A DNA stretch of 64,000 nt. Source: Paraburkholderia hiiakae. GTDB lineage: Bacteria > Pseudomonadota > Gammaproteobacteria > Burkholderiales > Burkholderiaceae. The notes beneath the pieces are model-generated. The model worked only from the letters and a program-made list of their open reading frames with translations, did no database searches and had not been told where the DNA came from. The translations under genes and the position numbers were made by a program. Position 1 is the stretch's first letter. Each line of letters starts with the position of its first letter. Below are positions 8,365 through 17,186 of the stretch, one piece after another. Location: the NCBI RefSeq assembly GCF_904848665.1, contig NZ_CAJHCQ010000028.1, positions 28,993-92,992 on the forward strand, written 5' to 3'.

Positions 8365-10112
8365 GGCGCGCGCAAGGTCTGTGCGGCGCTTTCGTTCGCC
8401 TCGTTCGCTTCGTCCGCCAGGTCGGGCCAGCGCACCTGCAACACGGAAACCGGCATGCCGTGCTGAACGCAATAGGCAAGCCAACGGCGCTGGTTGTCCT
8501 GCAGGCGGTCGCCGGGGCCTTTCACCTCGATCAGTTCGTAGCGCCGCTCGTGCGGCCAGAAGCGCACGAGATCAGGCAGGCCCGAACGGTTCGCGATGGG
8601 TTCGCGCAGCAGTCGCTCGAACCACAAGCGCAGATGCGCGGCGGGGAAGCAGTCGAGGGCGAGCGCGAGCAGGTCGTCGCTCAGTGCGGGCCACGCGACG
8701 AAGGGCGACTGGACACCGGCCTTTTGCGCATAGCGCCGCAGGATCGAGTCGCGGTACGCGTGCGTTTCGAGTTCGGCGAGACATGCTTCGAAGTGCGAAG
8801 CACGGCGTGCAACGAAGTCCGCTGCGTGGAGGTCGGCGGGGCCGCGCTGGAACGGATGGAAGAACGCGCCTGGCAGCGGCGCGAACAGCGCGGGCCAGCA
8901 GAGCAGACCGAAGAGGGCGTTGATCAGCGTGTTCTCGACGTAAAACACCGGCGCTTGCGGCGTGGCGAGCGAGAGGCGCGCAGCTTCCTCGACGCGGAGT
9001 TCCCCGGGTGCTGCCGGCAGCGTGAGTTCGAGCTGCACGAACGCCGGCTCGGCGCTCGTCTTCGCCTTCGCTCGGGTGCGCGCGAGACGCCCGAGTGTGC
9101 GCGCCGCGCGCTGCGCTTGCGCCTCGTTTTCAGGCGCTTCGGCAATGGTCTGCGCGAGCGCCAGCGCTTCCTCGCGGCGGCTCAGTTGTTCGAGCACGCG
9201 CACGCGGCGGTAGCGCGATTCGGGATGACCGCAGTCGAGATAGGCGCGCCATGCGAGTTCGGGTTCGCCCGCGCGCTCGGCGGCGAGCCCCGTGGCGTGA
9301 CGCAGCTTGTCGTGCCGCACACGTAGCCACGCGTTGGCATGCGTGCGCGGGGCCAACGCGTCGAGCGCATCGAGTGTCACGGCGACGGCGACGGCGGCGT
9401 CGAAGTCCTGGGCTTGGGCGGCGCTGTCGAAGCCGTCGCGGCAATCGCGCAGCGCGAGATACGTGTCGATGTCCTCGCGTCGCTGGAACGCGCGCGAAGC
9501 GCGATCGAAGGGCACGCTTTCGTAGCGATAGACGCCGAGGTCGGCGAGCACGAACTCCGACCAGTCCTGATGCAGGTTGCCGAAGAACATGAGGCGCAGG
9601 CGCTCGCAGAGCGGCGCGCTCGCGAACAGCAGCACGGTGTCGGGCGAGGCCGGAAACCACGCATGCCAGTCGCGCGGGTCGGGTGCGGCCGCGTAGTGCG
9701 CCTCAAGCGCTTCGCGCGTGGCCGCGCGCGAAGCGCGCGGTTCCAGCGCGATACCGAGGCGCTCGGCGAGCGCCTGCAGTTCGGCCTTCGTCACAAGTGC
9801 GGCGAGCGAGTCGAGATCGAGCGGGGGCGCGGCGTCGAGCCAACCCGCCGCAACGAGCGGGGCCGCCGCCGCGCGCGGGCAGCCGATCTCGTCGTACGCG
9901 AGACGGCTTGAACGGAAATGGGGCCCCTTACGCATCAGCATGCGCACAAAGAGCGCGCGCGACGCCTGGGGCATGCGAGCGAAATCGTCGGCGAAGCGGC
10001 GCTCGGCGTCGTCGAACAGGTCGGCGCAGCGCGCGTCGAGCCACGCTAGCGCGCGCTCGAAGTTCGCGAGGTAGTAGAACGGATCGGGAGAGTCGGGAAG
10101 CACGCGCGGCAC
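8361..10112 (-). CDS. FAN1-like structure-specific nuclease (VRR-NUC domain)
   Basis: Bacterial homologue of Fanconi-associated nuclease 1. The C-terminal VRR-NUC domain shows LPDL, then ELIEVKGPGDRLQDNQ, giving the PD...ExK catalytic set (about D514, E529, K531 when counted from the GTG start). The N-terminal region has a SAP-like helical segment and LKGPHFRSSRLAYDEIG-like features seen in bacterial FAN1; the middle is helical and TPR-like. No ATG exists at a sensible place, so I take the GTG at 10112, giving about 583 residues; GTG at 10103 is equally possible. The frame stays open to 10376, but that part overlaps a divergent lipoprotein gene. FAN1 enzymes cut 5' flaps and unhook interstrand crosslinks. 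The gene is coupled by ATGA to the downstream helicase, a pairing suggestive of eukaryotic FAN1 plus the Fe-S helicase FANCJ. Confidence 0.85.
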   Translation of the reverse strand: MPRVLPDSPDPFYYLANFERALAWLDARCADLFDDAERRFADDFARMPQASRALFVRMLMRKGPHFRSSRLAYDEIGCPRAAAAPLVAAGWLDAAPPLDLDSLAALVTKAELQALAERLGIALEPRASRAATREALEAHYAAAPDPRDWHAWFPASPDTVLLFASAPLCERLRLMFFGNLHQDWSEFVLADLGVYRYESVPFDRASRAFQRREDIDTYLALRDCRDGFDSAAQAQDFDAAVAVAVTLDALDALAPRTHANAWLRVRHDKLRHATGLAAERAGEPELAWRAYLDCGHPESRYRRVRVLEQLSRREEALALAQTIAEAPENEAQAQRAARTLGRLARTRAKAKTSAEPAFVQLELTLPAAPGELRVEEAARLSLATPQAPVFYVENTLINALFGLLCWPALFAPLPGAFFHPFQRGPADLHAADFVARRASHFEACLAELETHAYRDSILRRYAQKAGVQSPFVAWPALSDDLLALALDCFPAAHLRLWFERLLREPIANRSGLPDLVRFWPHERRYELIEVKGPGDRLQDNQRRWLAYCVQHGMPVSVLQVRWPDLADEANEANESAAQTLRAP

Positions 10113-10223
10113 TGTACGGATATACAGCAGCGATGATAGCAGGGTCGCGCGTGGGGGCGAGCGCCGTAAGGGATTCCCCGCCCCGTACGCTACAATTGCC
10201 GCAGCCTGAAAAACGGATGAGCG

Positions 10224-10790
10224 ATGAACAAACGTAACGCATGCTTCGTCGGCCTCGCGGCCGCCGTCACCTTGCTCGCGGGATGCGCGGCGCAGTACCG
10301 CAATACCAGCACCTGCGAAGAGGAGATGCGTAACCGCCTGGCCGATACGACGCTCGGCGACCTGAAAGTCACGCATAGCGCGACGACGTATCGTGGCGCG
10401 CGCGTCGTGATCGAAGGCCGGCTCGAGAACGGCGTGGCGTCGGGTGCCGTGGCGGCTTCTGCGCCATCTGCGGCGTCTGCATCGGCAGCAGTGTCCGCTA
10501 TGGGGCAGAGCGCCCAGGAGCCGCCGACGATCACGGCACCGTCCGTGCAGGCGGGGGCGTTGCCCGGCACGATTTCGGTTCCCACGGCTCCCGTTGCCCA
10601 GGGCGCCGCAGGGGGCAAGCCGACCACGCCGGTTGCGGCGCTCGCCGCAAAGCTCGGCATCAAGAAGGCCCCCGTTACGCCGACGGCCGCGGAGTGCACC
10701 TTCAATGAGTCCGGCCTCGCGACGTTCCGCTGGCTCGCGCCGGCGCCGCTCGCGAAGACCACGCCCGACCCGAACGCCGCGAACGACTAA
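10224..10790 (+). CDS. Hypothetical lipoprotein
   Basis: A 188-residue predicted lipoprotein of unknown function. The N-terminus is a lipoprotein signal peptide with lipobox LLAGC, lipidation at C21. After about 65 residues of ordinary sequence (with a CEEEMR segment and the stretch GARVVIEGRLENG) comes an Ala/Ser/Pro-rich linker, and a second short conserved-looking patch near the end (AECTFNESGLATFRWLAP). The bipartite shape suggests an envelope protein with a flexible middle. A TACAAT -10 box lies at 10191-10196, about 28 bases before the ATG. It is divergent from the FAN1-like gene. I do not recognise a named family. Confidence 0.75.
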   Translation: MNKRNACFVGLAAAVTLLAGCAAQYRNTSTCEEEMRNRLADTTLGDLKVTHSATTYRGARVVIEGRLENGVASGAVAASAPSAASASAAVSAMGQSAQEPPTITAPSVQAGALPGTISVPTAPVAQGAAGGKPTTPVAALAAKLGIKKAPVTPTAAECTFNESGLATFRWLAPAPLAKTTPDPNAAND

Positions 10791-10845
10791 GGCGAACTCG
10801 CGCCGTTCGCTGCTGCGTTTCGTCGTCCGCGCAATCTACACTCAT

Positions 10846-10867
10846 GAAGGCCTCGCAAGAGGCCTTC
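10846..10867. terminator. Hairpin between convergent genes (possible bidirectional terminator)
   Basis: Stem GAAGGCCTC/GAGGCCTTC with a GCAA loop lies between the convergent lipoprotein and DUF3443 genes. The T tract is weak on both sides, so termination is likely but not certain. Confidence 0.5.
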
Positions 10868-10902
10868 GTCGTTTGGGACGGCCCCGGTCACTGCCGGCGC
10901 GC

Positions 10903-12216
10903 TCAGAACGCGAAGAACGGCCCGTCGCCGGCAGGCGTGACCTGCGAGGCGATCGCCGTGAACACGCGCCGCCCGAAGAAGAACGGCAGCCCCCAGCCGA
11001 ACGCGTTAGCGTTGTAGCCCGCCAGATTGCTGAACGCCCAGTTGCCGGTGGCGAGGAGCGTGGTCGAACTCGCCACAGTGAAGGTCACCGAAGCGCCCAC
11101 GCCGTCAATGCCCGCTATCGTCGCGCCGAAGCTTGCGGGCGAGCTTGGGCAAAACCAGAACCCGCAGCGCGTCATCGTCGAATTGTTGAAGTAGAGGGCG
11201 TTCGAGCCGGTGTCGAGATAGCTCAGCGAGTAGACGGTGCCGTCCGATGTCGTCGTCTTCACATAGCCGGTGCCCGAGTTCGCGCGCAGCACGCTCGCGC
11301 TGCCGAGCGCGTTGTTCGCCTGCGAACCGATGCCGAAGATCATCGACCCGCTCACCTCGGACGCGCCGCCATCCGCGACGGCCGGCAGGTCGATGACCAC
11401 GCCGTTGTTGTCGGTGGCAAAGGCCGCCACCGGGTTGCTGACCTGTTGCGCGAGCGGTTGCGCGCTCGCCGTGCAGCCGCTCGCCGGGCATGCGTAGTAC
11501 CACGGCGTGACTGCCGCTCTCACGCAGGACGCGCCGCAATCGGCGCTGAACGGCCCCACGCCGAGGATGCCGTTCGAGCGCAGCGTGGTGGCGCTGTTCA
11601 TCGCGAGACCGCTGCCGGCGCAGCCGGCCGGTGCGGAGGCGGGCACGGCCGGGTCCGCGATCAACTGGATCGGCAGCGTGGCGGCCACTTCGCCCGCGAG
11701 TTTCACGTCGGCGCTGCGCACCGCTCCCCATGTATAGCCCGTGCCGAACACGGCGCATTCGCCCGCGATGCCGGCGCCCGCGCCGGCCGGCACGGCGGGC
11801 AACGCGAAGCCCGGCGGCAGCGCGGAAGCCAGCAGGCGCAGACCCTGCGAGCCCGTATCGACCTGCACGTTGTCGACGCTCACGCAGTTCCCGGTGCCCG
11901 GCACGCAGACCGTGACGCTCGTCATCAGCATGTTGCGTGTCGAGGTAGGCGTCGGGCCGACCGTGACGGTTACGACGTTGGGCGTGGTCGATTGCGGCAC
12001 GGTGGTGCCCGTGCTGGTGGTCGGCGGCGTGCTCGCGGGGCTTGCCGCGCCTGCGGAAGCCGGGGCGCTGGCGGGTGCGCCGACGCCTGTGCTCGCGGAG
12101 GCGGTTGCGCTGCCTCCTCCTCCGCCACAAGCCGTCAGCAAGGTGCAAAGCACGAAGAGGGCGACGCTCTGGCCGATGCCGGGCGCACGTGATTGGCGCT
12201 GGCTGCTGGCCTTCAT
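10903..12216 (-). CDS. DUF3443 lipoprotein with aspartic-protease-like DTG motifs
   Basis: A 437-residue exported protein of the DUF3443 type. The signal peptide ends in lipobox LLTAC (C30), followed by poly-Gly and a low-complexity Ala/Ser/Thr/Pro linker to about residue 80. The remainder is rich in Gly, Ser and beta-strand-like segments. Two DTG motifs stand out: VQVDTGSQGLRLL (D120) and SYLDTGSNALYF (D335), each followed by hydrophobic residues as in the two lobes of pepsin-like peptidases. The C-terminal GLPFFFGRRVF also resembles the end of that fold. Peptidase activity is an inference. Its ATG overlaps the stop of the DUF2844 gene (ATGA), so the two are co-translated; the pair is commonly found together in Burkholderia by memory. 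Confidence 0.85.
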   Translation of the reverse strand: MKASSQRQSRAPGIGQSVALFVLCTLLTACGGGGGSATASASTGVGAPASAPASAGAASPASTPPTTSTGTTVPQSTTPNVVTVTVGPTPTSTRNMLMTSVTVCVPGTGNCVSVDNVQVDTGSQGLRLLASALPPGFALPAVPAGAGAGIAGECAVFGTGYTWGAVRSADVKLAGEVAATLPIQLIADPAVPASAPAGCAGSGLAMNSATTLRSNGILGVGPFSADCGASCVRAAVTPWYYACPASGCTASAQPLAQQVSNPVAAFATDNNGVVIDLPAVADGGASEVSGSMIFGIGSQANNALGSASVLRANSGTGYVKTTTSDGTVYSLSYLDTGSNALYFNNSTMTRCGFWFCPSSPASFGATIAGIDGVGASVTFTVASSTTLLATGNWAFSNLAGYNANAFGWGLPFFFGRRVFTAIASQVTPAGDGPFFAF

Positions 12217-12686
12217 TGCAGGTCCCCAACGCTCACGCCGGCGGGCAGCGCGGCGGGCAGCCACGCGCGTCCCATGTAGGCGCGCATGTGGCCGGCCGTC
12301 TCGACCACGACCTGAGCGCCTTCCACGCGCGCGGCGTGCAGGCCGTCGCGGCCTGCCGCGTGAAGCGCCGCGGCGGCGTTGCGCCAGTCGACTGCGTAGC
12401 GGCCCAGCAGCGTTTCCACGTTGGGCTGAGCCGGCCCCTGCCACGTGTAGGCGATCACCGTGCCAGTGGCGATCCCCACATATTCGTTGATGGTCGTGCC
12501 GTCGTCGTCGACGTAACTGACGACGCGGCCCGCGCCGCCGCCGACAACGCGCTGCGCGGCGCCGGCCGGCACCGCTGCGGTGTCGCCGAGCGCGGCGCGA
12601 GCCGGCGCGGCGGCGAAGCTCAGGCAACTGAGCGCGCAGGCGAACGCCGCGGCGCGGCCCGCCTGGGTGAGACTGCAAGTTTTCAT
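12213..12686 (-). CDS. DUF2844 exported protein
   Basis: A 157-residue secreted protein of the DUF2844 family, function unknown. The N-terminus is a Sec signal peptide with a probable cleavage after APARA near residue 31. The mature part contains the segment YVDDDGTTINEYVG and a core of beta-type sequence. The start at 12686 is followed by the signal peptide directly and preceded by a GGAGAG ribosome binding site. The stop overlaps the start of the DUF3443 gene by four bases, so this is the first gene of a two-gene operon. The partner carries protease-like motifs; whether DUF2844 is a substrate, chaperone or co-factor cannot be told from sequence. Confidence 0.85.
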   Translation of the reverse strand: MKTCSLTQAGRAAAFACALSCLSFAAAPARAALGDTAAVPAGAAQRVVGGGAGRVVSYVDDDGTTINEYVGIATGTVIAYTWQGPAQPNVETLLGRYAVDWRNAAAALHAAGRDGLHAARVEGAQVVVETAGHMRAYMGRAWLPAALPAGVSVGDLQ

Positions 12687-13075
12687 GACGCTCTCCGGTC
12701 CTGCTTTTTTTGAATCTCTTTTTTGAGATTTCGATGTGAAATTAGCACCGGCGTCGTTCTCGCAAGCGTCCCAGGCTGGAAAATCGGCGCAGCGCAAACG
12801 GGCGTTTTGGCGTGAATCTCAGTTAGAGCATTGATCCGAAAAGGGAATTTGTAGCGATTCAGCAGGCTCTCGATGGCTGATCGAATGTAGATGAATGTTA
12901 CGGCGAGGTCAGTTTGGCGAGTCGTGGCTACGGCCCGGCGCGCGTCGCCGCGGCTGATGCGGGACCCGGATTGAGCGCCACCCCGTGGTTTTTGCACAGC
13001 GGGCCGCCGGACCGGTAAAATGTTTGGTTGATCCACGGAAACTGGCCGTGGCGTAGCCGAAGGGATTACCCGAAC
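12687..13075. other. Divergent intergenic region DUF2844 / bamC
   Basis: 389 bases between the divergent DUF2844 and bamC starts. It holds the ribosome binding site of the DUF2844 gene next to an AT-rich stretch with poly-T runs (12705-12725). Promoters for both directions must lie here. No small gene is evident. Confidence 0.4.
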
Positions 13076-14320
13076 ATGAGTGATTTTCATCAACGTCTTG
13101 CCGCACGCGCGCTTGCGCTTCTGATGGCGGGCGGGCTGGTCGCCGGCTGCAGCTCGCCGACGCCAGGCAAGATCGATTACCGTAGTGACGCCAAGGCGAA
13201 GCAGTCCTCGCTCGCTGTGCCGCCGAACATGCTCGACGAAGCGTCCGACCAGCGCTCGCTCGCGCCGCAGGGCGGCGAAACCTCACTGTCCTCGCTCAAG
13301 CAGACCCAGGCCGCGGCGCCGCCGCCCGACCAGAGCCAGGTGGTCCCGCAAGTGCCGGGCATGCGTATCCAGCGTGACGGCACGGAAAGCTGGCTCGTCA
13401 TCGACAGCCGCACGCCCGACCAGGTCTGGGCGCAGGTGCGCCGCTTCTGGCAGGAACAAGGCTTCCTGCTCGTGGTCGACCAGCGCGACAAGGGCGTGAT
13501 GGAAACGGACTGGAACGAAACCCATCCGAAGATCAGCGACGGCCTCATCCGCAACACGCTCTCGTGGGCCACGGGCAACTCGTACGTGACCGCCGAGCGC
13601 AACAAGTACCGCACGCGCCTCGAAACGTCGCCCACCGGCGGCACCTATGTGTTCATCAGCCAGAAGGGTCTGAGCGAACAGCTCTCGGGCACCAATAACG
13701 ACACCAGCAAGTGGGTGCCGAAGCCCAATGACCCGGCGCTCGAAGCCGAGTACCTCAAGCGCCTCATGATGACGCTCGCGAACGCGAAGCCGGGCGTGCC
13801 CGACGCGCAGGTCGCGGCCGAAGCCGACGCCAAGGCCAACACCAAGAGCACCGGCGCGAAGTCGAAGGGCCCGGACGCCGCGGCGGCCGCCGTGGCCGCG
13901 CAGAACGTTGCAGCCGTGGGCCAGCAATCGGGCAGCGGCTCGTCGAACTCGGGCGCGCAGGGCACTTCGGGCCAGTACACCTCGACCGAACTCACGCTCG
14001 GCGAGCCGTACGACCGCGCCTGGGTGCGCGTGGGCATCGCGCTCGATCGCGCAAACTTCACGGTGGACGACCGCGATCGCACGAAGGGCATGTACTACGT
14101 GCGCTACGTCGATCCGAAGGATCTGAGCTCGGACGAACAGGGCTTCTGGAACCAGATCTTCCACGGCCGCAAGGAAAAGGTCGCGAAGCAGTACAAGCTC
14201 AACGTGCGCGCCGTGACGGACAACCAGACGCGCATTGCGATCGTTGACGACAACGGCCAGATCGACTCGTCGCGCCCGGCGCAGGAGATCATGAGCCTCG
14301 TGGTCGACGAACTGCATTAA
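13076..14320 (+). CDS. bamC: Outer membrane assembly lipoprotein BamC (NlpB)
   Basis: Lipoprotein of the BAM complex that inserts beta-barrel proteins into the outer membrane. The 414-residue product has a signal peptide with lipobox LVAGC (C25) followed by an unstructured segment containing VPPNML, a feature of the BamC lasso region. Two helix-grip domains follow, the first ending near residue 240 and the second starting at SGQYTSTELTLGEPYDRAW. Between them is an Ala/Lys/Ser-rich linker (about 245-305). It is longer than E. coli BamC (344 residues) because of that linker. The start at 13076 is chosen because the signal peptide begins there; an upstream in-frame ATG at 13028 only adds unrelated residues. 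In E. coli bamC follows dapA; here dapA is absent and the neighbour is the divergent DUF2844 operon. Confidence 0.9.
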   Translation: MSDFHQRLAARALALLMAGGLVAGCSSPTPGKIDYRSDAKAKQSSLAVPPNMLDEASDQRSLAPQGGETSLSSLKQTQAAAPPPDQSQVVPQVPGMRIQRDGTESWLVIDSRTPDQVWAQVRRFWQEQGFLLVVDQRDKGVMETDWNETHPKISDGLIRNTLSWATGNSYVTAERNKYRTRLETSPTGGTYVFISQKGLSEQLSGTNNDTSKWVPKPNDPALEAEYLKRLMMTLANAKPGVPDAQVAAEADAKANTKSTGAKSKGPDAAAAAVAAQNVAAVGQQSGSGSSNSGAQGTSGQYTSTELTLGEPYDRAWVRVGIALDRANFTVDDRDRTKGMYYVRYVDPKDLSSDEQGFWNQIFHGRKEKVAKQYKLNVRAVTDNQTRIAIVDDNGQIDSSRPAQEIMSLVVDELH

Positions 14321-14371
14321 GCCTTGCGCTCAAGCCAGCAACAGCTGGCTGACTGCATGTGGCAAAAGAAA

Positions 14372-14407
14372 AACCCGCCTGCGCTTCGCCGCGCAGGCGG
14401 GTTTTTT
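14372..14407. terminator. Bidirectional terminator between bamC and lctP
   Basis: Stem AACCCGCCTGCGC/GCGCAGGCGGGTT with a 6-base loop, T run on the plus strand and A run preceding it, so it can serve both convergent genes. Confidence 0.93.
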
Positions 14408-14427
14408 CATGCAGGCGCACGCCGTAT

Positions 14428-16026
14428 TCAGTGCGGAATCATCCAGGTCAGTACGTTCTGCTGCAGCCACACGAGGATGCCGAGTAGCACCGTCAACAGG
14501 ATCGAGTGCTTGAAGGTCTTCGCGAACACATGGCCTTCCTTGCCCTTGAGGTCCGTAGTGGCGACGCCTGTTGCGATGTTTTGCGGCGAGATCATCTTGC
14601 CCATGACGCCGCCCGACGAGTTCGTTGCCGCCATCAGGATGGGATTGAGGTTGAGCTGTTTCGCGGCCACCACCTGCAGGTTGCCGAACAGCGCATTGCC
14701 CGAGGTGTCGCTGCCCGAGAGGAACACCGCGACCCAACCGAGGAAGGCCGAAACGAGCGGGAAGAACGCGCCGACCGAAGCCACGCCAAGACCCAGCGTA
14801 TAGGTGAGCCCCGAGTAGTTCATGAGGAACGCGAGCCCGACGATGGTCGCGACCGTGAGGATGGCGATGCGCGTCTGCACCCAGGTATCGACGATCGCGC
14901 CGCCAAAATCGGCGGGCGTCAGGCGCACGACGAACGCGGTGATGATCGCCGCGACGAGAATCGCCGTGCCGGTGGCGAGCGGCTGGAAGTCCCAGATCGC
15001 GCCATAGGGCGTGTTGTAGAGCGTGATGTACACGGCCTTGTCGAGGCCCGGCCACGGCACTTTCACGTCGCCGATCGTGAAGACCTTCGCGACGGTCCAG
15101 ATGATCACCACGGCCGCGACGATGATCCACGGATACCAGCCCTGCGCGCCCGTCACAGTGCCGCGCGTTTCCTTCGCGCGATCGACCTTGATGGTGAAGC
15201 GCGGGTCGGGCGCGGGCTTCCACACGCGCAGGAACACGATGGTGAGGATCAGCGAGACGAGCGATGAGAGCACGTCGGTGAGGCTGTAGTTGATGTAGTT
15301 GGCGGTGACGAACTGCGTGAGGGCGAAGCTGCCGCCCGCGACGAGCAGCACCGGCCAGATGCGCAGCATGCCGCGGACGCCCGCATAGATCGCGATCACG
15401 TAGAACGGCAGCAGTAACGCGAAGAACGGCAACTGGCGGCCGACCATCTGGGCGAGCAGGTCGGAGGGCAGGTGCGTGACCGCGCCGAGCACGGTGATCG
15501 GCACGCCCAGCGCGCCGAACGCCACGGGCGCCGTGTTGAAGATGAGCGTGAAGGTCAAGGCTTCGAGCGTCGGGAAGCCGAGCATGATGAGCAGCGAACT
15601 CGTAATGGCGATAGGCGTGCCGAAGCCGGAAATCCCTTCGAACAGCGCGCCGAACGAGAAGCCGACCACGACGAGCACGATGCGCCGGTCATTGGGCAGA
15701 TTGTCGAGCAGCCACATGCGAAATGCCGCGAAGCGGCCTGAGCGCAGCGCGATGTTATAGAGCAGGATCGCCGTGACGACGATCCACATCACCGGCCATA
15801 GCGCGAACACTACGCCCGCGAGCACCGAGCTAATCGCGAGATTGACCGGAAACTGCCAGCCGGCGATCGCGACGATCAGACCGACCACCAGTCCTGCGAG
15901 CGAGGCTTGCCATGCGGGCCGCCGCGCCCAGCCGAGCAGGGCTAGCACGGTGAGAATGGGCAGCACAGCGATAAGAAACGAAAACAGCAGCGAATTGCCG
16001 ATAGGGGTCAACAGCTGGTGGAACAT
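14428..16026 (-). CDS. lctP: L-lactate permease
   Basis: Secondary transporter of the LctP family that imports L-lactate (and often D-lactate or glycolate) with protons. The 532-residue protein is hydrophobic along its length with about 12-14 membrane helices. It carries family stretches such as FSFGALFEGISGFGTP, an SSGGVMGKMISPQN motif near the C-terminus, and a cytoplasmic loop with DPRFTIKVDRAKETRG. The ATG at 16026 is preferred over the GTG at 16029, both placed behind an AAAGGAGA ribosome binding site. It appears to be monocistronic, ending in a shared terminator with bamC; no lactate dehydrogenase genes are adjacent. Confidence 0.92.
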   Translation of the reverse strand: MFHQLLTPIGNSLLFSFLIAVLPILTVLALLGWARRPAWQASLAGLVVGLIVAIAGWQFPVNLAISSVLAGVVFALWPVMWIVVTAILLYNIALRSGRFAAFRMWLLDNLPNDRRIVLVVVGFSFGALFEGISGFGTPIAITSSLLIMLGFPTLEALTFTLIFNTAPVAFGALGVPITVLGAVTHLPSDLLAQMVGRQLPFFALLLPFYVIAIYAGVRGMLRIWPVLLVAGGSFALTQFVTANYINYSLTDVLSSLVSLILTIVFLRVWKPAPDPRFTIKVDRAKETRGTVTGAQGWYPWIIVAAVVIIWTVAKVFTIGDVKVPWPGLDKAVYITLYNTPYGAIWDFQPLATGTAILVAAIITAFVVRLTPADFGGAIVDTWVQTRIAILTVATIVGLAFLMNYSGLTYTLGLGVASVGAFFPLVSAFLGWVAVFLSGSDTSGNALFGNLQVVAAKQLNLNPILMAATNSSGGVMGKMISPQNIATGVATTDLKGKEGHVFAKTFKHSILLTVLLGILVWLQQNVLTWMIPH

Positions 16027-16257
16027 CACGTCTCCTTTATGCTGGTTCGTTATCGGCGCGGCAGTGCGGCAGCATACGCCGGGGCGCGTCGTCGGCTGTG
16101 GAGTTCAGTGCCCGGCCAGGCGGCCGAGTTAAGGCGGCGCTTCAATCCCCGCTAGCCCACTTGGAGGATAGATAACGAAACGCGAGCGTCAAGGAGGGAA
16201 AGTACGGTCCGGCACCGTTTTACGGCGCATCTCGCGGCGTAGTCCGGTGCGTGAGCG

Positions 16258-16656
16258 TCAGTGATGCCAGTGTCCGCCGCCACCGCCCCAGTAGCCGAAG
16301 CCGAACGAGACGGCGGGGCCGCCCCAGCCCCAGCCGTACGCGGGGTAAGGGTAATACGCGGGATAAGCGGGGTACGCGGCCGGATAAGCCGCATAAGCGG
16401 GATAAGCTGGCCACGCAGGCACGGCGATCGCAACGGGCGGCGAGGGATAGAGCGGACCTGGATACTGTGCGTCGGGCACGCCGGCTGGCGCGGGGTTCGG
16501 CGCCGTTTGCGCGACTGCGGTTTCCTGCTGTGTCGCTGCGACGGGCACGGTGTCGTAATAGTAGGGCGGGTAGCCGTAGGGGGCGTAGTAGTAGCAGCCG
16601 GAAAGCGCGGGGAGCATGCTCGCGGCGGTGATCACAAGCACAGACGGGCGTTTCAT
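16258..16656 (-). CDS. Tyr/Pro/Ala-rich hypothetical lipoprotein
   Basis: A 132-residue predicted lipoprotein with lipobox ALSGC (C21). The mature part is low in complexity. It opens with YYYAPYGYPPYYYD, contains repeated PAYPAY units (about residues 80-110) and ends in a Gly/Trp/His-rich tail (YWGGGGGHWHH). Such sequences occur in small envelope proteins of Burkholderia but have no assigned role. The C-terminal His-Trp-His-His could bind metal, which is speculation. The gene stands alone. Confidence 0.75.
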   Translation of the reverse strand: MKRPSVLVITAASMLPALSGCYYYAPYGYPPYYYDTVPVAATQQETAVAQTAPNPAPAGVPDAQYPGPLYPSPPVAIAVPAWPAYPAYAAYPAAYPAYPAYYPYPAYGWGWGGPAVSFGFGYWGGGGGHWHH

Positions 16657-16964
16657 GGCGGGCTCCGCGAGTGGCGAACGGCCGCGCAGGGTTATCGCCT
16701 TCAGGCTCGGACCGTTTGATCGTTCGAGCTTACGCCGTACATGTGCGTTTTGCGTTGCCGCTCGTTAACCGAATGTTTCACGTCGCCGGGCCCAAGCAAA
16801 CGCGGCGCAGCCCGTGAGGGTCTGCGCCGCGCATCCTTCCCTGATGCACGCCTTGAATGGCGTGTTGCCTGCCGTGTCGTTACTGTTGCGTGCCGTCGCT
16901 TCGATCGTGAGGTTAAACGCGTAGCCGCATCGTCGCGCATCGTCGATTCGTCCGGCCTTGATGC
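16657..16964. other. Intergenic region with a GC-rich hairpin
   Basis: 308 bases between two minus-strand lipoprotein genes. It contains the inverted repeat GCGGCGCAG/CTGCGCCGC (16802-16810 with 16822-16830), without a T tract, which may act as a Rho-dependent stop or mRNA end. No gene is evident. Confidence 0.4.
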
Positions 16965-17186
16965 TTACTTGCCAACCTGATTGCCGATCACGCCGCCGAC
17001 CGCCGCGCCGCCCACGGTGGAGAGCGCATTGCCACCAATCGCAGCGCCGGCCACGCCGCCCACACCCGCGCCGATTACCGTATCGCGGTCGCGTCTCGAC
17101 ATGTCGTCGCATGCTGAGAGACTGCCCAGCACGGCGACGAGCGTCGTCACCGTGAGCAGCGTGCCTGCACGTTTGAGCGTTTTCAT
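16965..17186 (-). CDS. Glycine-zipper 2TM-domain lipoprotein (OsmB-like)
   Basis: A 73-residue small lipoprotein. The signal peptide ends in lipobox SLSAC (C26). The mature part is short, with DDMSRRDRDTVIGAG followed by a glycine zipper (GVGGVAGAAIGGNALS and VGGAAVGGVIGNQVGK), a pair of GxxxG helices as in OsmB and Rickettsia 17-kDa antigen-type proteins. The start is placed at MKTLKR because a GGGGAG ribosome binding site lies seven bases upstream. Homologues sit in the outer membrane and are often induced by osmotic or envelope stress. Confidence 0.85.
   Translation of the reverse strand: MKTLKRAGTLLTVTTLVAVLGSLSACDDMSRRDRDTVIGAGVGGVAGAAIGGNALSTVGGAAVGGVIGNQVGK

Noticed and set aside
8365..8484. 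Upstream extension of the helicase frame
   Set aside because: It lies entirely within the FAN1-like gene; the ATGA overlap at 8361-8364 defines a better start.
10113..10376. Upstream extension of the FAN1-like frame
   Set aside because: The extra 88 residues overlap the divergent lipoprotein gene and do not resemble FAN1.
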